DNA from: Betaproteobacteria bacterium
GTDB lineage: Bacteria; Pseudomonadota; Gammaproteobacteria; Burkholderiales; SG8-41
Direction of reading: 5' to 3'
NCBI GenBank assembly: GCA_025356695.1
Contig: JANXSE010000259.1
Span: forward strand, 1-21,164
DNA length: 21,164 nucleotides
Below, in pieces: positions 7,255 through 14,749 of the stretch (the first letter of the stretch is position 1; each line of letters opens with the position of its first letter). The position numbers and the translations under genes were made by a program. The notes under the pieces are model-generated. The model saw only the letters and a list, made by a program, of their open reading frames with translations. It was not told the origin of the DNA and ran no database searches.

Positions 7255-8223
7255 TTACTTGATCGCCTGCGGATTGATCGGCGAACCGACGGCACCCGTA
7301 ACCTGCAGCGGCGGCGCGAAGAACATGAACTCATAGACCTTGTCCTGCGCGCAGTCGGCGGCGAGGTCGCGCAGATAGAAAATTTCGCCCATGGTAATGC
7401 CGATCATCGGGATCACCACCCAGTGCCAGGGCTGGCTGGCGTCGTCGGTTTCGTTCGGACGCACTTCGCAGCCCCAGGTGTCGGTGCAGATGGCGGCGAT
7501 CTGTTTTTTGTGGATCCATTCGGCGGTTTCGAAAGCGAGGCCGGGCGCATCACCGCCGGCGTAGCCGCCCCACTCGCCGCAGTCCAGACGTTGTTCCATC
7601 TGGCCGGTGCGCACGATGACGAAATCGCCGCGTTTGATTTCAACACCCTGCGCCTTGGCGCAGGCATCGAGATCGTCGTTGGTGATGGCAGTGCCGTCTT
7701 CGAGGAAGGGCTTGCCGACATGGCGCGCCACGTCGAGCAGCACACCGCGGCCGATCATGCGGTCCTTGACCATGTGAATGCCGTTTTTCTGCGCGCCGTT
7801 CGAATCGACGAGACGCGCGTCGTAGCCGTTCCACATCTTGTCGTCGTAGAAGATGTGGCCGAGTGCGTCCCACTGCGTGCCGCACTGCAGCGGCAGCGAC
7901 ACCATGTCGTCGGCGTAGCGCAGGCCGCCCTTGTCCTGATTGCCGGCCACCGCATCGGTGCCGGTTGCCAGCATGGTGTGAATCGGATTGAAGCGGTTGC
8001 CCCACAGGCCTTTCTGCGGGCCGAACTTGTCGAAGTTGAGCCCCAGCGAAAACGCCTTGCCGCGTTTGATCAGCTTGCCGGCGTTGATGATGTCTTCGGG
8101 CTGCACGTAGTTGAGCGTGCCGGCTTCGTCGTTCGGGCCCCATTTGCCCCAGTTCTTGCATTTCTCGGCAGTGGCGCGCAGATGTTTGATGTCGAATTTT
8201 TTGGCGTCGTAGCGGCGTGGCAT
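7255..8223 (-). CDS. cyclase family protein (kynurenine formamidase-like metal hydrolase fold)
   Basis: A 322-residue member of the cyclase/KynB-like superfamily. The region of the HxGTHxDxPxH metal motif appears as QCGTQWDALGH (113-123): D119 and H123 are retained, but Gln stands where His is usual at two positions, as I recall for a longer subgroup of the family. W74-N76 and the C-terminal half (TDTWGCEVRPNE, HWVVIPMIGITMGE) match this subgroup. Such enzymes hydrolyse amides or lactones. Here it may open a ring or lactone made by the neighbouring dehydrogenases (inference). The ATG has a strong AGAGGAGGA upstream. It is directly coupled to SDR 1. Confidence 0.9.
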   Translation of the reverse strand: MPRRYDAKKFDIKHLRATAEKCKNWGKWGPNDEAGTLNYVQPEDIINAGKLIKRGKAFSLGLNFDKFGPQKGLWGNRFNPIHTMLATGTDAVAGNQDKGGLRYADDMVSLPLQCGTQWDALGHIFYDDKMWNGYDARLVDSNGAQKNGIHMVKDRMIGRGVLLDVARHVGKPFLEDGTAITNDDLDACAKAQGVEIKRGDFVIVRTGQMEQRLDCGEWGGYAGGDAPGLAFETAEWIHKKQIAAICTDTWGCEVRPNETDDASQPWHWVVIPMIGITMGEIFYLRDLAADCAQDKVYEFMFFAPPLQVTGAVGSPINPQAIK

Positions 8224-8290
8224 GGTGATTCCTCCTCTTTGTTGTCTGGCGAACTGCTGGTGGGTGCAGTTTACGGTGTTTTTCGGGGCA

Positions 8291-8417
8291 ATTAAAAATT
8301 CAAAGTTCTAAGCAAGACGAGGCGCGAGTAAAAAATGTTGACGAAGCATATAAACAATATGTGAGCAAAATATTTTTTGCGAGCAACGAAGTATTGCGAC
8401 GAAATTTGAATTTTTAT
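8291..8417. repeat. 127-bp AT-rich imperfect palindrome (MITE-like)
   Basis: The outer ends ATTAAAAATTCAAA (8291-8304) and TTTGAATTTTTAT (8405-8417) are inverted copies. Inward matches include the AAAAAAT/ATTTTTT and CGCGAG/GCGAGC blocks. The centre is CATAT-AAACA-ATATG at 8347-8361. Base composition is far more AT-rich than its surroundings. The right end includes the TAA stop of SDR 2. It fills the gap between SDR 2 and the cyclase gene and would form a long stem in the minus-strand transcript. Confidence 0.75.
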
Positions 8418-9199
8418 CGGGCCGTCCAGCCGCCGTCAATGATGAGGCTCGCGCCGGTCATCAGCGAGGCGGCAGGCGAAGCGGCGAACAGCACCGCGCC
8501 GACCACTTCATCGAGTTGGCCGAGGCGCCCCATGGGGATGCGCTCGTGCACCCAGCGGCTGAATTCGCCCTTGGCGAACATCGGTGCGGTCATCGGCGTT
8601 TCGACGAAGGTCGGCGCCACCGAATTGACGCGGATGTTCTGTGGTGCCAATTCAACGCCGAGTGCCTTGGTCAGGCCCTCGATGGCATGTTTGGTCATGC
8701 AGTAGACGGTGCGGTTTTCGGCGCCGACGTGGCCCATCTGCGAAGTGATGTTGACGATGGCGCCGCCGCGCGCTTTGCGCTCAGGCGATTCCTGCATTTT
8801 TCTCACCGCCGCCTGCGCGACGATGAACATGCTGCGCACATTCAGATTCATTACGCGGTCGAGGCGTTCTTCGCTGACATTGACGAAGGGCTCGGGCAGA
8901 TTCATGCCGGCGTTGTTGACGAGAATATCGAGCGAGGGGATGGCTGCCACCATTTTGTTGACGGCCTGCGCGTCGGTGACGTCACAGGGCGCGGCGTGCG
9001 CGCGGCCGCCGGCGGCCTTAATTTCACCGGCCAGTGTTTCGAGTTCCGATTGTGTGCGCGAGGTCAGCCAGACTTCGGCGCCGGCTTGCGCAAAAGCGAT
9101 GGCGACGCTGCGGCCGATGCCGCGCCCCGCGCCGGTGATCAGCGCGACGCGGTTGTCGAGGCGGAAACGCTCTGAAATATCGCGCGGCGCGCTATTCAT
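8414..9199 (-). CDS. short-chain dehydrogenase/reductase (SDR 2)
   Basis: A 261-residue classical SDR with TGAGRGIG (22-29), NNAG (95-98), Ser 153, and Y166 with K170 in YCMTK. The C-terminal SLIIDGGWTAR is typical of FabG/gluconate-5-dehydrogenase-like enzymes. It is not a close duplicate of SDR 1; the two differ throughout outside the motifs. Its stop codon lies inside the palindromic element. It lies between the HisD-family gene and the cyclase gene on the same strand, so a shared role is likely although the gaps (about 190 bp each) contain repeats. The substrate is unknown. The start has only a weak ribosome-binding site. Confidence 0.92.
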   Translation of the reverse strand: MNSAPRDISERFRLDNRVALITGAGRGIGRSVAIAFAQAGAEVWLTSRTQSELETLAGEIKAAGGRAHAAPCDVTDAQAVNKMVAAIPSLDILVNNAGMNLPEPFVNVSEERLDRVMNLNVRSMFIVAQAAVRKMQESPERKARGGAIVNITSQMGHVGAENRTVYCMTKHAIEGLTKALGVELAPQNIRVNSVAPTFVETPMTAPMFAKGEFSRWVHERIPMGRLGQLDEVVGAVLFAASPAASLMTGASLIIDGGWTAR

Positions 9200-9230
9200 G
9201 AACTTGCGCTCACTTCGTCACGGCGGAGCG

Positions 9231-9357
9231 CCCCCACCCTAACCCTCCCCCGCTTCGCAGGGGAGGGGACTAGTCCGCAACTCACAATTGACGCAATAGC
9301 TAGAGCCTGACAATTGGGTCCCTGCCCCCGTTTACGGGGGAAGGACAGGATGGGGGC
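9231..9357. repeat. diverged REPIN-like doublet 5 (arms 9231-9269 and 9319-9357)
   Basis: The left arm is CCCCCACCCTAACCCTCC followed by a hairpin with loop-side GCTTCGCA. The right arm is CCTGCCCCCG, loop TTTA, CGGGGGAAGG and tail ACAGGATGGGGG. Arm subtypes are swapped relative to the other doublets (CACCC type on the left, GGATG type on the right) and loops differ. The spacer of about 49 nt carries AGTCCGCAA, echoing TAATCCGCGCAA of doublet 4. It lies between the HisD-family gene and SDR 2. Confidence 0.65.
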
Positions 9358-9395
9358 GAGCGGCGGTGTCATTTTTGATGCATCAAAAAAGAAAG

Positions 9396-10697
9396 CTACT
9401 TCTTCGCGCCAAGCCCGACATTTTGCCCGCCATATCGGCGCAGTCTCAAATCCGCCTGTTCCTTGTGCCCCCAGAAGCGTTCGATCGCGCACAGGCGCGA
9501 GCAGTATTCACCCACCACCACGCTCGCCTGCGGTGTGACTTCCTGATAAGTGCAGGTCTTGATGAATTTGCCGACCCACAGGCCGCCGGTATAACGCGCC
9601 GCACCCAGCGTCGGCAGCGTGTGGTTGGTGCCGATCACCTTGTCGCCGTACGACACATTAGTTTCCGGTCCGAGGAAGAGGGCGCCGAAATTTTTCATGT
9701 GCTGCAGGAAGTAACGCGGCTCTTTGGTCAACACTTCGACGTGTTCGGCGGCGAGCTTGTCGGCTTCGACGACGGCTTCTTCGAGTGAATCGACAAGGAT
9801 AATTTCGCCGTAGTCGCGCCACGCCACGCTGGCCACATCCGCAGTCGGCAGCACTTTCAGCTGGCGCTGGATTTCGGCGTCGAGGCCGTCGGCGATTTTT
9901 TTTGAGGTGGTGATGCAGATGGCCGGGCTGTTGGGGCCGTGTTCGGCCTGTCCCAATAGATCGGTGGCGATGATTTCAACGTCAGAGGTTTCGTCGGCAA
10001 TGACGAGAATTTCGGTGGGGCCGGCGAAGAGGTCGATGCCGACGCGGCCGAACAACTGGCGCTTGGCTTCGGCTACATAGGCGTTGCCCGGGCCGCACAG
10101 CATGTCGACCGGTGCAATCGTTTCGGTGCCGAGCGCCATCGCGGCAATCGCCTGCACGCCGCCCAGCACGTAGATTTCATCGGCGCCGGCCAGCACCATC
10201 GCCGCAATCGTTTCAGCATGCGGCTCGCCCTGATTGGGCGGCGTGCATGCAATCACGCGACGGACACCGGCGGTGCGCGCGGTGACGATGCTCATGTGCG
10301 CCGAGGCTACCATCGGATAACGGCCGCCGGGCACGTAACAGCCGACGCTGTCGACCGGAATATTTTTGTGGCCGAGTTTTACACCCGGTAGCGTTTCGAC
10401 TTCGATGTCCTTGATGGCGGCGCGCTGGTGCTGCGCGAAATTGCGGATTTGCGCCTGCGCAAATTTGATGTCTGCAATGGTTTCCGGTTTGACCTTCGCC
10501 ATGATCGCATCGAGATCGGCTTGCGACAGGCGGAAACTCGGCGGCGACCATTTGTCGAACTGCGCCGACAGCTCGCGCACCGCGGCGTCGCCGCGTTTCT
10601 TCACGCTGTCCATAATGCCTTCGACGGTAACGCGCACTTTGGCGTCGATGGCGTCGGTGACGGTCTGGTCGAGTCGTTTCTTGAGAAAGGTCGCCAT
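9396..10697 (-). CDS. histidinol dehydrogenase-family NAD-dependent dehydrogenase (probably catabolic)
   Basis: With the ATG at 10697 the protein has 433 residues, the normal HisD length. The frame is open 29 codons further to a TTG, but the ATG matches where HisD homologues start. Residues corresponding to the zinc ligands are Q250 and H253 (GQAEHGPNS), D352 and H411. The catalytic pair is E318-H319 (AAEHVEV); [10 protein letters not shown] and GTNHTLPT are also intact. HisD oxidises an alcohol twice to a carboxylate with NAD. No other his gene is nearby, and the ending [13 protein letters not shown] resembles catabolic homologues such as HpsN (sulfopropanediol 3-dehydrogenase). A hydroxyl-bearing carboxylic or sulfonic acid is therefore a plausible substrate (inference). 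It is divergent from the selenoprotein operon. Confidence 0.9.
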   Translation of the reverse strand: MATFLKKRLDQTVTDAIDAKVRVTVEGIMDSVKKRGDAAVRELSAQFDKWSPPSFRLSQADLDAIMAKVKPETIADIKFAQAQIRNFAQHQRAAIKDIEVETLPGVKLGHKNIPVDSVGCYVPGGRYPMVASAHMSIVTARTAGVRRVIACTPPNQGEPHAETIAAMVLAGADEIYVLGGVQAIAAMALGTETIAPVDMLCGPGNAYVAEAKRQLFGRVGIDLFAGPTEILVIADETSDVEIIATDLLGQAEHGPNSPAICITTSKKIADGLDAEIQRQLKVLPTADVASVAWRDYGEIILVDSLEEAVVEADKLAAEHVEVLTKEPRYFLQHMKNFGALFLGPETNVSYGDKVIGTNHTLPTLGAARYTGGLWVGKFIKTCTYQEVTPQASVVVGEYCSRLCAIERFWGHKEQADLRLRRYGGQNVGLGAKK

Positions 10698-11017
10698 GGG
10701 GATAGGCCGCTTATGCTGGTTGCGCTTTGTATGCGAGGGGGAGTTCGGCGTCAGTTCGGCGTAAATGCGCGCCGGAAACCGCAAAGTTTAAGGCGTTTGG
10801 ACGGATGCGGCAAACCGGCCGCGGCCATGTCGCGGCAGCGCCGCGGCGTTCACGTCGCAGTAACCGTGACGCAGGGTTTTCAGTATGCTAATTTACGTAT
10901 ACCAGAATAGCCCAATATTCTAGTGCGCCGGGGTGATTCGCTGTTTAATGACGCCCAAAGCCGCTTGCGCCGGAACCCCGTTTGAGGGCGGCCGCCGGTG
11001 CATACAGAGGAGCAGGC
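10698..11017. promoter_or_regulatory. divergent promoter region between the HisD-family and selenoprotein operons
   Basis: This 320-bp non-coding stretch separates two divergent operons. An AT-rich island at about 10880-10925 within GC-rich DNA is the likely regulatory core. It holds GTAT...ATAC ends at 10883-10902 and the dyad AGAATA-N6-TATTCT at 10904-10921. No confident -35/-10 pair can be called. The LysR regulator encoded two genes downstream (12744) is the obvious candidate binder (inference). Confidence 0.5.
10904..10921. promoter_or_regulatory. perfect 6-bp dyad, candidate operator
   Basis: AGAATA, six spacer bases GCCCAA, then TATTCT: an interrupted palindrome with AT-rich ends in the middle of the divergent intergenic region. 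LysR-type regulators bind such dyads (T-N11-A-like). Assignment to the local CysB-like regulator is inference. Confidence 0.4.
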
Positions 11018-12712
11018 ATGAATCAGAAAGTCGGTGTCATCAGTCCGGAAGGGTTGCCGCTGGGCGGCTCTAGAAACATCAGCGCGCATTTAGACACGCT
11101 CGAGGGCAAGACCATCGGCGAGGTTTACAACAACCACTTCAAGGGCGAGTTGATGTTTCACACCTATCGCCGCCTTTTCAAGGAAAAATATCCCGGCGTA
11201 AAAATCATCCCCTACACCGAGTTTCCGATCGTCTACGTCGGCGGCGATCCCGCCACGCAGCGCAAGATCGCACAGCAGGTCGCCGCGCTGGCGAAGGAAC
11301 GCGGCTGCGACGCGCTGATCACCGGCAACGGTGGATGAGGCACCTGCACACCGGCCTCGGCGAGGCCGGCGATTGAAGCCGAAAAACTCGGCATCCCCAG
11401 CGTAGTCATCACCACCACCGGCTTCACCGCCATTGCGAAAGCGGTGGCGAAGGCCGAGGGCATGTCCGGTATGCGTGTCGGCGAATATCCCGGCGCGGTC
11501 GGCGTGCATGCCGATGAACTCGTCGTCAAAAACGTCGAGGACGTTTTGTTCGGCCGCATCGTCGATTGCCTGACCAGACCGGCGGCCGGCGAGGCTGCGA
11601 AATCGGCCGCCGCCAGACCCGCCGACGCCATCATTTACGAAGGCAGCTTCGAAGAGATCAACGCGCACTTCCGCGCGCAGCAGTGGACCGATGAACTGCC
11701 GATCATTCCGCCCACGCGCGAACGCGTCGAGGCGTTTCTCAAATACACCGATCGCAAGCCGCACGAGCGCATCGCCGTGCTGCCGCAGGCCAATCTCGAA
11801 GCGGTGCCGTGGAATATCGCCGCCAACGCGGTAATGGCCGGTTGCAGCCCTGAATGCATGCCACTGCTGATCGCGGCGGTCGAAGCACTGGCCGACAACA
11901 CTTACAACCTCAGCAACATCGGCACCACTTGGGGCGTGCTGCCCTTCTTACTGATCAACGGGCCGGCGATCCAAAAGATGGGGGTCGAGAACGGTGGGCA
12001 GATGATTTCGAAGGGCGCCAATCCGTCGATCGGCCGCGCGTTGGGGCTCATCATCAAGAACATCGCCGGCTACAAGCTCGGCCGCAACTACATGGGCACC
12101 TTCGGTTACCCGATGAATTTCACCATCGCGGAAAACGAAGCCGAGTGCCCGTGGGAGCCCTACCACGTCGAGCATGGCTTCAAAAAAGAAGACAGCACCG
12201 TTACCGCCTGCGCGACGGTGACCTGGGGCTGGCCGCCGGCGATCTACGGCACTGCCGACAAAACCGCGGCGCAGACGGCGCTGGAGTTTCTCAGCATCGA
12301 ACTGACGAAGAAGCCCTGCCTCGCACGGCTGGCCGAACGCGGGCCGAAGGGCTTTCGCAACATGATCACCATCATGATCGCGCCGCCGGTGGCGAAGTCG
12401 CTGGCTGAAGAGGGTTACAGCAAGGACAAAATCCGCGAATACCTCTACGAGCATGCGCGCGTGCCGTTCCGCGAACTCGAATTCCTGCTCAAGTACGGGC
12501 ATTCGGAGGCGTTCACCATCCGCGATGCGGTCGAGCGCGGCATTTATCCGGAAGAGTATCTGGTGAAAGAGGACGAGCTGGTGCGCATCCTGCCGGGCCC
12601 CGAGGTGATCAATCTCGTGGTGTGCGGTGATCCGCACCGCAACCGCGTGATGGTGCTGTGGGGCGGTTATGTGAATCCGGTGACCAAAAAAATGGCGTTC
12701 CCGGCGCGTTGA
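11018..12712 (+). CDS. putative selenoprotein: UGSC-type domain with in-frame UGA, fused to a large C-terminal domain
   Basis: Read with TGA 11336-11338 as selenocysteine, this is one 564-residue protein with Sec at 107. The ATG follows AGAGGAG (11005-11011). Frame and conservation-like style continue unbroken through the TGA: DALITGNGG-U-GTCTPASARP, then EKLGIPSVVITTTGF. This matches the family I recall as 'UGSC family (seleno)protein', which has U or C in a [U/C]-G-[S/T]-C motif; here the motif is U107-G-T-C110, a likely selenenylsulfide redox pair. Residues 1-185 form this domain; an Ala-rich linker follows to about 203. The remaining ~360 residues (DELPIIPPTRERVEAFL, C276/C280 in AGCSPEC, IAENEAECPWEP) form an uncharacterised domain I have seen in proteins of this family. 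It heads the operon before the LysR gene. The reaction is unknown. The alternative is a nonsense-disrupted pseudogene. Confidence 0.85.
11336..11338 (+). other. recoded UGA codon (selenocysteine 107)
   Basis: In-frame TGA within GGT-GGA-TGA-GGC-ACC-TGC. No other stop occurs between 11018 and the terminal TGA at 12710-12712. The downstream Cys codon (TGC, residue 110) completes a U-x-x-C redox motif. Confidence 0.82.
11339..11371 (+). promoter_or_regulatory. candidate bacterial SECIS element
   Basis: Twelve bases after the UGA comes a perfect stem, CCGGCCTC (11351-11358), loop GGC (11359-11361), GAGGCCGG (11362-11369). The guanines of the apical loop lie about 21-22 nt from the UGA, inside the distance known for SelB-recruiting bacterial SECIS hairpins, which commonly carry G in a small apical loop. 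The hairpin is within coding sequence, as bacterial SECIS elements are. Confidence 0.7.
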
Positions 12713-12743
12713 TCACACTGCAGGCGGAAAGGCCGCGGCCACG

Positions 12744-13730
12744 ATGAAACTGTCCGGACTCAAATGCATCCTCGAAGTGCACCGCTGCGGCAACCATATT
12801 TCCGCGGCGGCCGAGGCGCTGCACACCTCGCAGCCCGGCATCAGCAAACAGATCCAGCTGCTCGAAGCGGAGATCGGTTTTCCGGTGTTCCAGCGCAAAC
12901 GCAACCGCGTGGTCGGCCTCACCGAGCCGGGGCGCGAGGTGATCGAGATCGCGCGGCGCATACTCAACGATGTCGACAGCCTGCAAACCCTGCGTGACGA
13001 TTACCTCGACCGCGCGGAGGGCCGCCTCACCATCGCCACCACCCACACCTATGCGCGCTATGTGCTGCCGAAGGTGGTCGAGCGCTTTATCAAACAATAT
13101 CCGGACGTGCGCCTCAGCCTGCAACAGGGCAACCCGACGCAGATCTGCGAGGCGGTCGAAGCGGGCGAAGCGGATATCGCCGTCGGCACCGAGACCATGC
13201 GCCCCTTTCCGAACCTCGGCATGCTGCCGTGTTTTCCGGTGGCGCGCAGCGTCATCGCGAAGAAGGGGCACGCCATTCTGCGCGCGAAGAAGCTGACGCT
13301 GCAGGAAATCGCGCGCTATCCGATCATCTCGCATGACCGCGTGCGCAGCGGCAGCTGGAAGGTGATGGACGCGTTTCACAAACATGGCATCGAGCCCAAC
13401 GTGATTTTCGGCGCGGTCGATGCCGATGTCTGCAAGACCTACGTCGAGCTCGGGCTTGGCATCGCGATTCTGGCGACGGTTGCGGTCGATCCGAAACACG
13501 ACCATGATCTGCGCGCGCGCGATGTCAGCCATCTGTTCGAATCGAGCACGACCTATGTGTCGTTGCGGCGGAACACTTATTTGCGGCGTTATGTCAGCCA
13601 CTTCATCGGCCTGCTGGCGCCGGAACTGACACCCGAGGTCATCAGGGGCGAATTGCGCCGGCAGCCGGCACCGGCAAAAGCGCCGTCAGCAAAAACTGCG
13701 CGCGCGAAGGCGGCGGGCGGCGAACGTTAA
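12744..13730 (+). CDS. LysR-family transcriptional regulator, CysB/Cbl-like
   Basis: A 328-residue regulator. The N-terminal winged helix-turn-helix (1-60) reads MKLSGLKCILEV...SAAAEALHTSQPGISKQIQLLE, very close to the CysB/Cbl subgroup. The effector-binding domain (about 93-300) starts GRLTIATTHTYARYVLPKV. In CysB the equivalent residues T100, T102 and Q103 take part in ligand binding as I recall; here T100 and T102 are kept but Tyr replaces Gln 103, so the ligand may not be sulfate or O-acetylserine-related. An Ala/Lys-rich tail of about 25 residues follows. It lies within the operon, 31 nt after the selenoprotein gene and 19 nt before the Bug gene, and probably controls the divergent promoter region at 10698-11017. 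Confidence 0.93.
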   Translation: MKLSGLKCILEVHRCGNHISAAAEALHTSQPGISKQIQLLEAEIGFPVFQRKRNRVVGLTEPGREVIEIARRILNDVDSLQTLRDDYLDRAEGRLTIATTHTYARYVLPKVVERFIKQYPDVRLSLQQGNPTQICEAVEAGEADIAVGTETMRPFPNLGMLPCFPVARSVIAKKGHAILRAKKLTLQEIARYPIISHDRVRSGSWKVMDAFHKHGIEPNVIFGAVDADVCKTYVELGLGIAILATVAVDPKHDHDLRARDVSHLFESSTTYVSLRRNTYLRRYVSHFIGLLAPELTPEVIRGELRRQPAPAKAPSAKTARAKAAGGER

Positions 13731-13749
13731 ACTCAGGCAGGAGCTGAAC

Positions 13750-14733
13750 ATGAAATTGATCGCACGCACGCTGGCCGCCGCGGCCGGCATGACGCTGGCC
13801 ATTGCGGCGCCGGCGCAGCAGACGGACTATCCGAACAAACCGGTGCGCATCGTTTATCCGTTCGCCGCAGGCGGCGGCGGTGATCTGGTGTCGCGCACGC
13901 TGGCGGCGGAACTGAGCCGCGACCTGAAGGAAACCTTCATCATCGACAACCGCACCGGCGGCAACGGCAACATCGGCACCGACATCGTCGCGCGCGCCAC
14001 GCCCGACGGCTACACGCTGCTGGTGACGACCAATGCGACCATCGTCATCAACCCGCAGCTCTTCAAGAAAGTCGTGACCTACGATCCGGTGAAGGATTTC
14101 TCGCCGATCAGTCTGGTCGCTTCGCAGCCCTTTGTGCTGGTGCTGCATCCGTCGGTGCCGGCGAAAACGGTACCGGAACTGATCGCGCTGGCGAAGGCCA
14201 AGCCGGGCACGCTCAACTACGGTTCGTCGGGTTCCGGCGGCGGCGCGCATCTGGCCGGTGAAATGCTGAAGACCTTTGCGCATATCGACATCACGCACAT
14301 TCCGTTCAAGGGCAGCAACCCGGCGCTGATTGCGCTGACCGGCGGGCAGATCCAGTTCATGTTCGTCGCCGCACTCGCCGCGATGCCGCTGGTGGAGCAG
14401 GGACGCTTGCGCGCGATTGCGGTGTCCACCGGCAAACGCAGCCCGGCGCTGCCGACGCTGCCGGCGGTCGCCGAGTTCCCGGGTCTCGAAACCTTCCAAT
14501 CCGATCTCTGGTATGGTTTCCTCGCGCCGGCGAAAACGCCGCAGACCATCATCGACAAACTCAACGCCGCAACCAAAGCGGCGGTGCAGCGCGCCGAGGT
14601 GAAAGCGCGCATCGAACCGAGCGGCACCGTGCTGATCGGCAACTCGCCCAAAGAGTTTGCGCAAATCATTCGCGACGATCTGGCGCGTTGGGGCAAGGTC
14701 ATCACGCTGGCCAAAGTGACGCCGGAGTATTGA
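13750..14733 (+). CDS. Bug/TctC-family periplasmic solute-binding protein (Bug 1)
   Basis: A 327-residue extracytoplasmic binding protein of the tripartite tricarboxylate transporter/Bug family. A signal peptide covers about residues 1-22 (AIAAPA before QQTDYPNKPVR). Family signatures are VRIVYPFAAGGGGDLVSR (about 32-49), DNRTGGNGNIGTDIVARATPDGYTLL and the mid-region VPAKTVPELIALAKAKPGTLNYGSSG. Such proteins bind organic acids or related small molecules in the periplasm. No membrane subunits (TctA/TctB) are in the window, so it may use a distant permease or act as a sensor. AGGAG lies 9 nt before the ATG. It is coupled in the operon to the LysR gene and the first MmgE/PrpD gene. Confidence 0.94.
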   Translation: MKLIARTLAAAAGMTLAIAAPAQQTDYPNKPVRIVYPFAAGGGGDLVSRTLAAELSRDLKETFIIDNRTGGNGNIGTDIVARATPDGYTLLVTTNATIVINPQLFKKVVTYDPVKDFSPISLVASQPFVLVLHPSVPAKTVPELIALAKAKPGTLNYGSSGSGGGAHLAGEMLKTFAHIDITHIPFKGSNPALIALTGGQIQFMFVAALAAMPLVEQGRLRAIAVSTGKRSPALPTLPAVAEFPGLETFQSDLWYGFLAPAKTPQTIIDKLNAATKAAVQRAEVKARIEPSGTVLIGNSPKEFAQIIRDDLARWGKVITLAKVTPEY

Positions 14734-14749
14734 TGCACGGAGACGTCAA

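Noticed and set aside
6829..8295. Long plus-strand ORF (488 codons) opposite SDR 1 and the cyclase
   Set aside because: Covers two well-recognised minus-strand genes; its composition is that of a shadow frame.
31..9357. GC-rich repeats as a CRISPR array
   Set aside because: Copies are kilobases apart, arranged as inverted pairs, without regular spacers or cas genes.
9396..10697. Calling this gene hisD of histidine biosynthesis
   Set aside because: No his neighbours and catabolic context; the family name is kept without the gene symbol.
10698..10784. 29-residue N-terminal extension of the HisD-family protein from TTG 10784
   Set aside because: The extension is unlike the HisD N-terminus. 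ATG 10697 gives the family's normal length, although its ribosome-binding site is weak.
11339..12712. A separate gene beginning at GTG 11444 and a short 107-codon gene before it
   Set aside because: Both lie in the same frame and join through a single TGA with continuous family-like sequence. No ribosome-binding site precedes 11444 and it would start in the middle of the first domain. The selenocysteine reading explains all of it.
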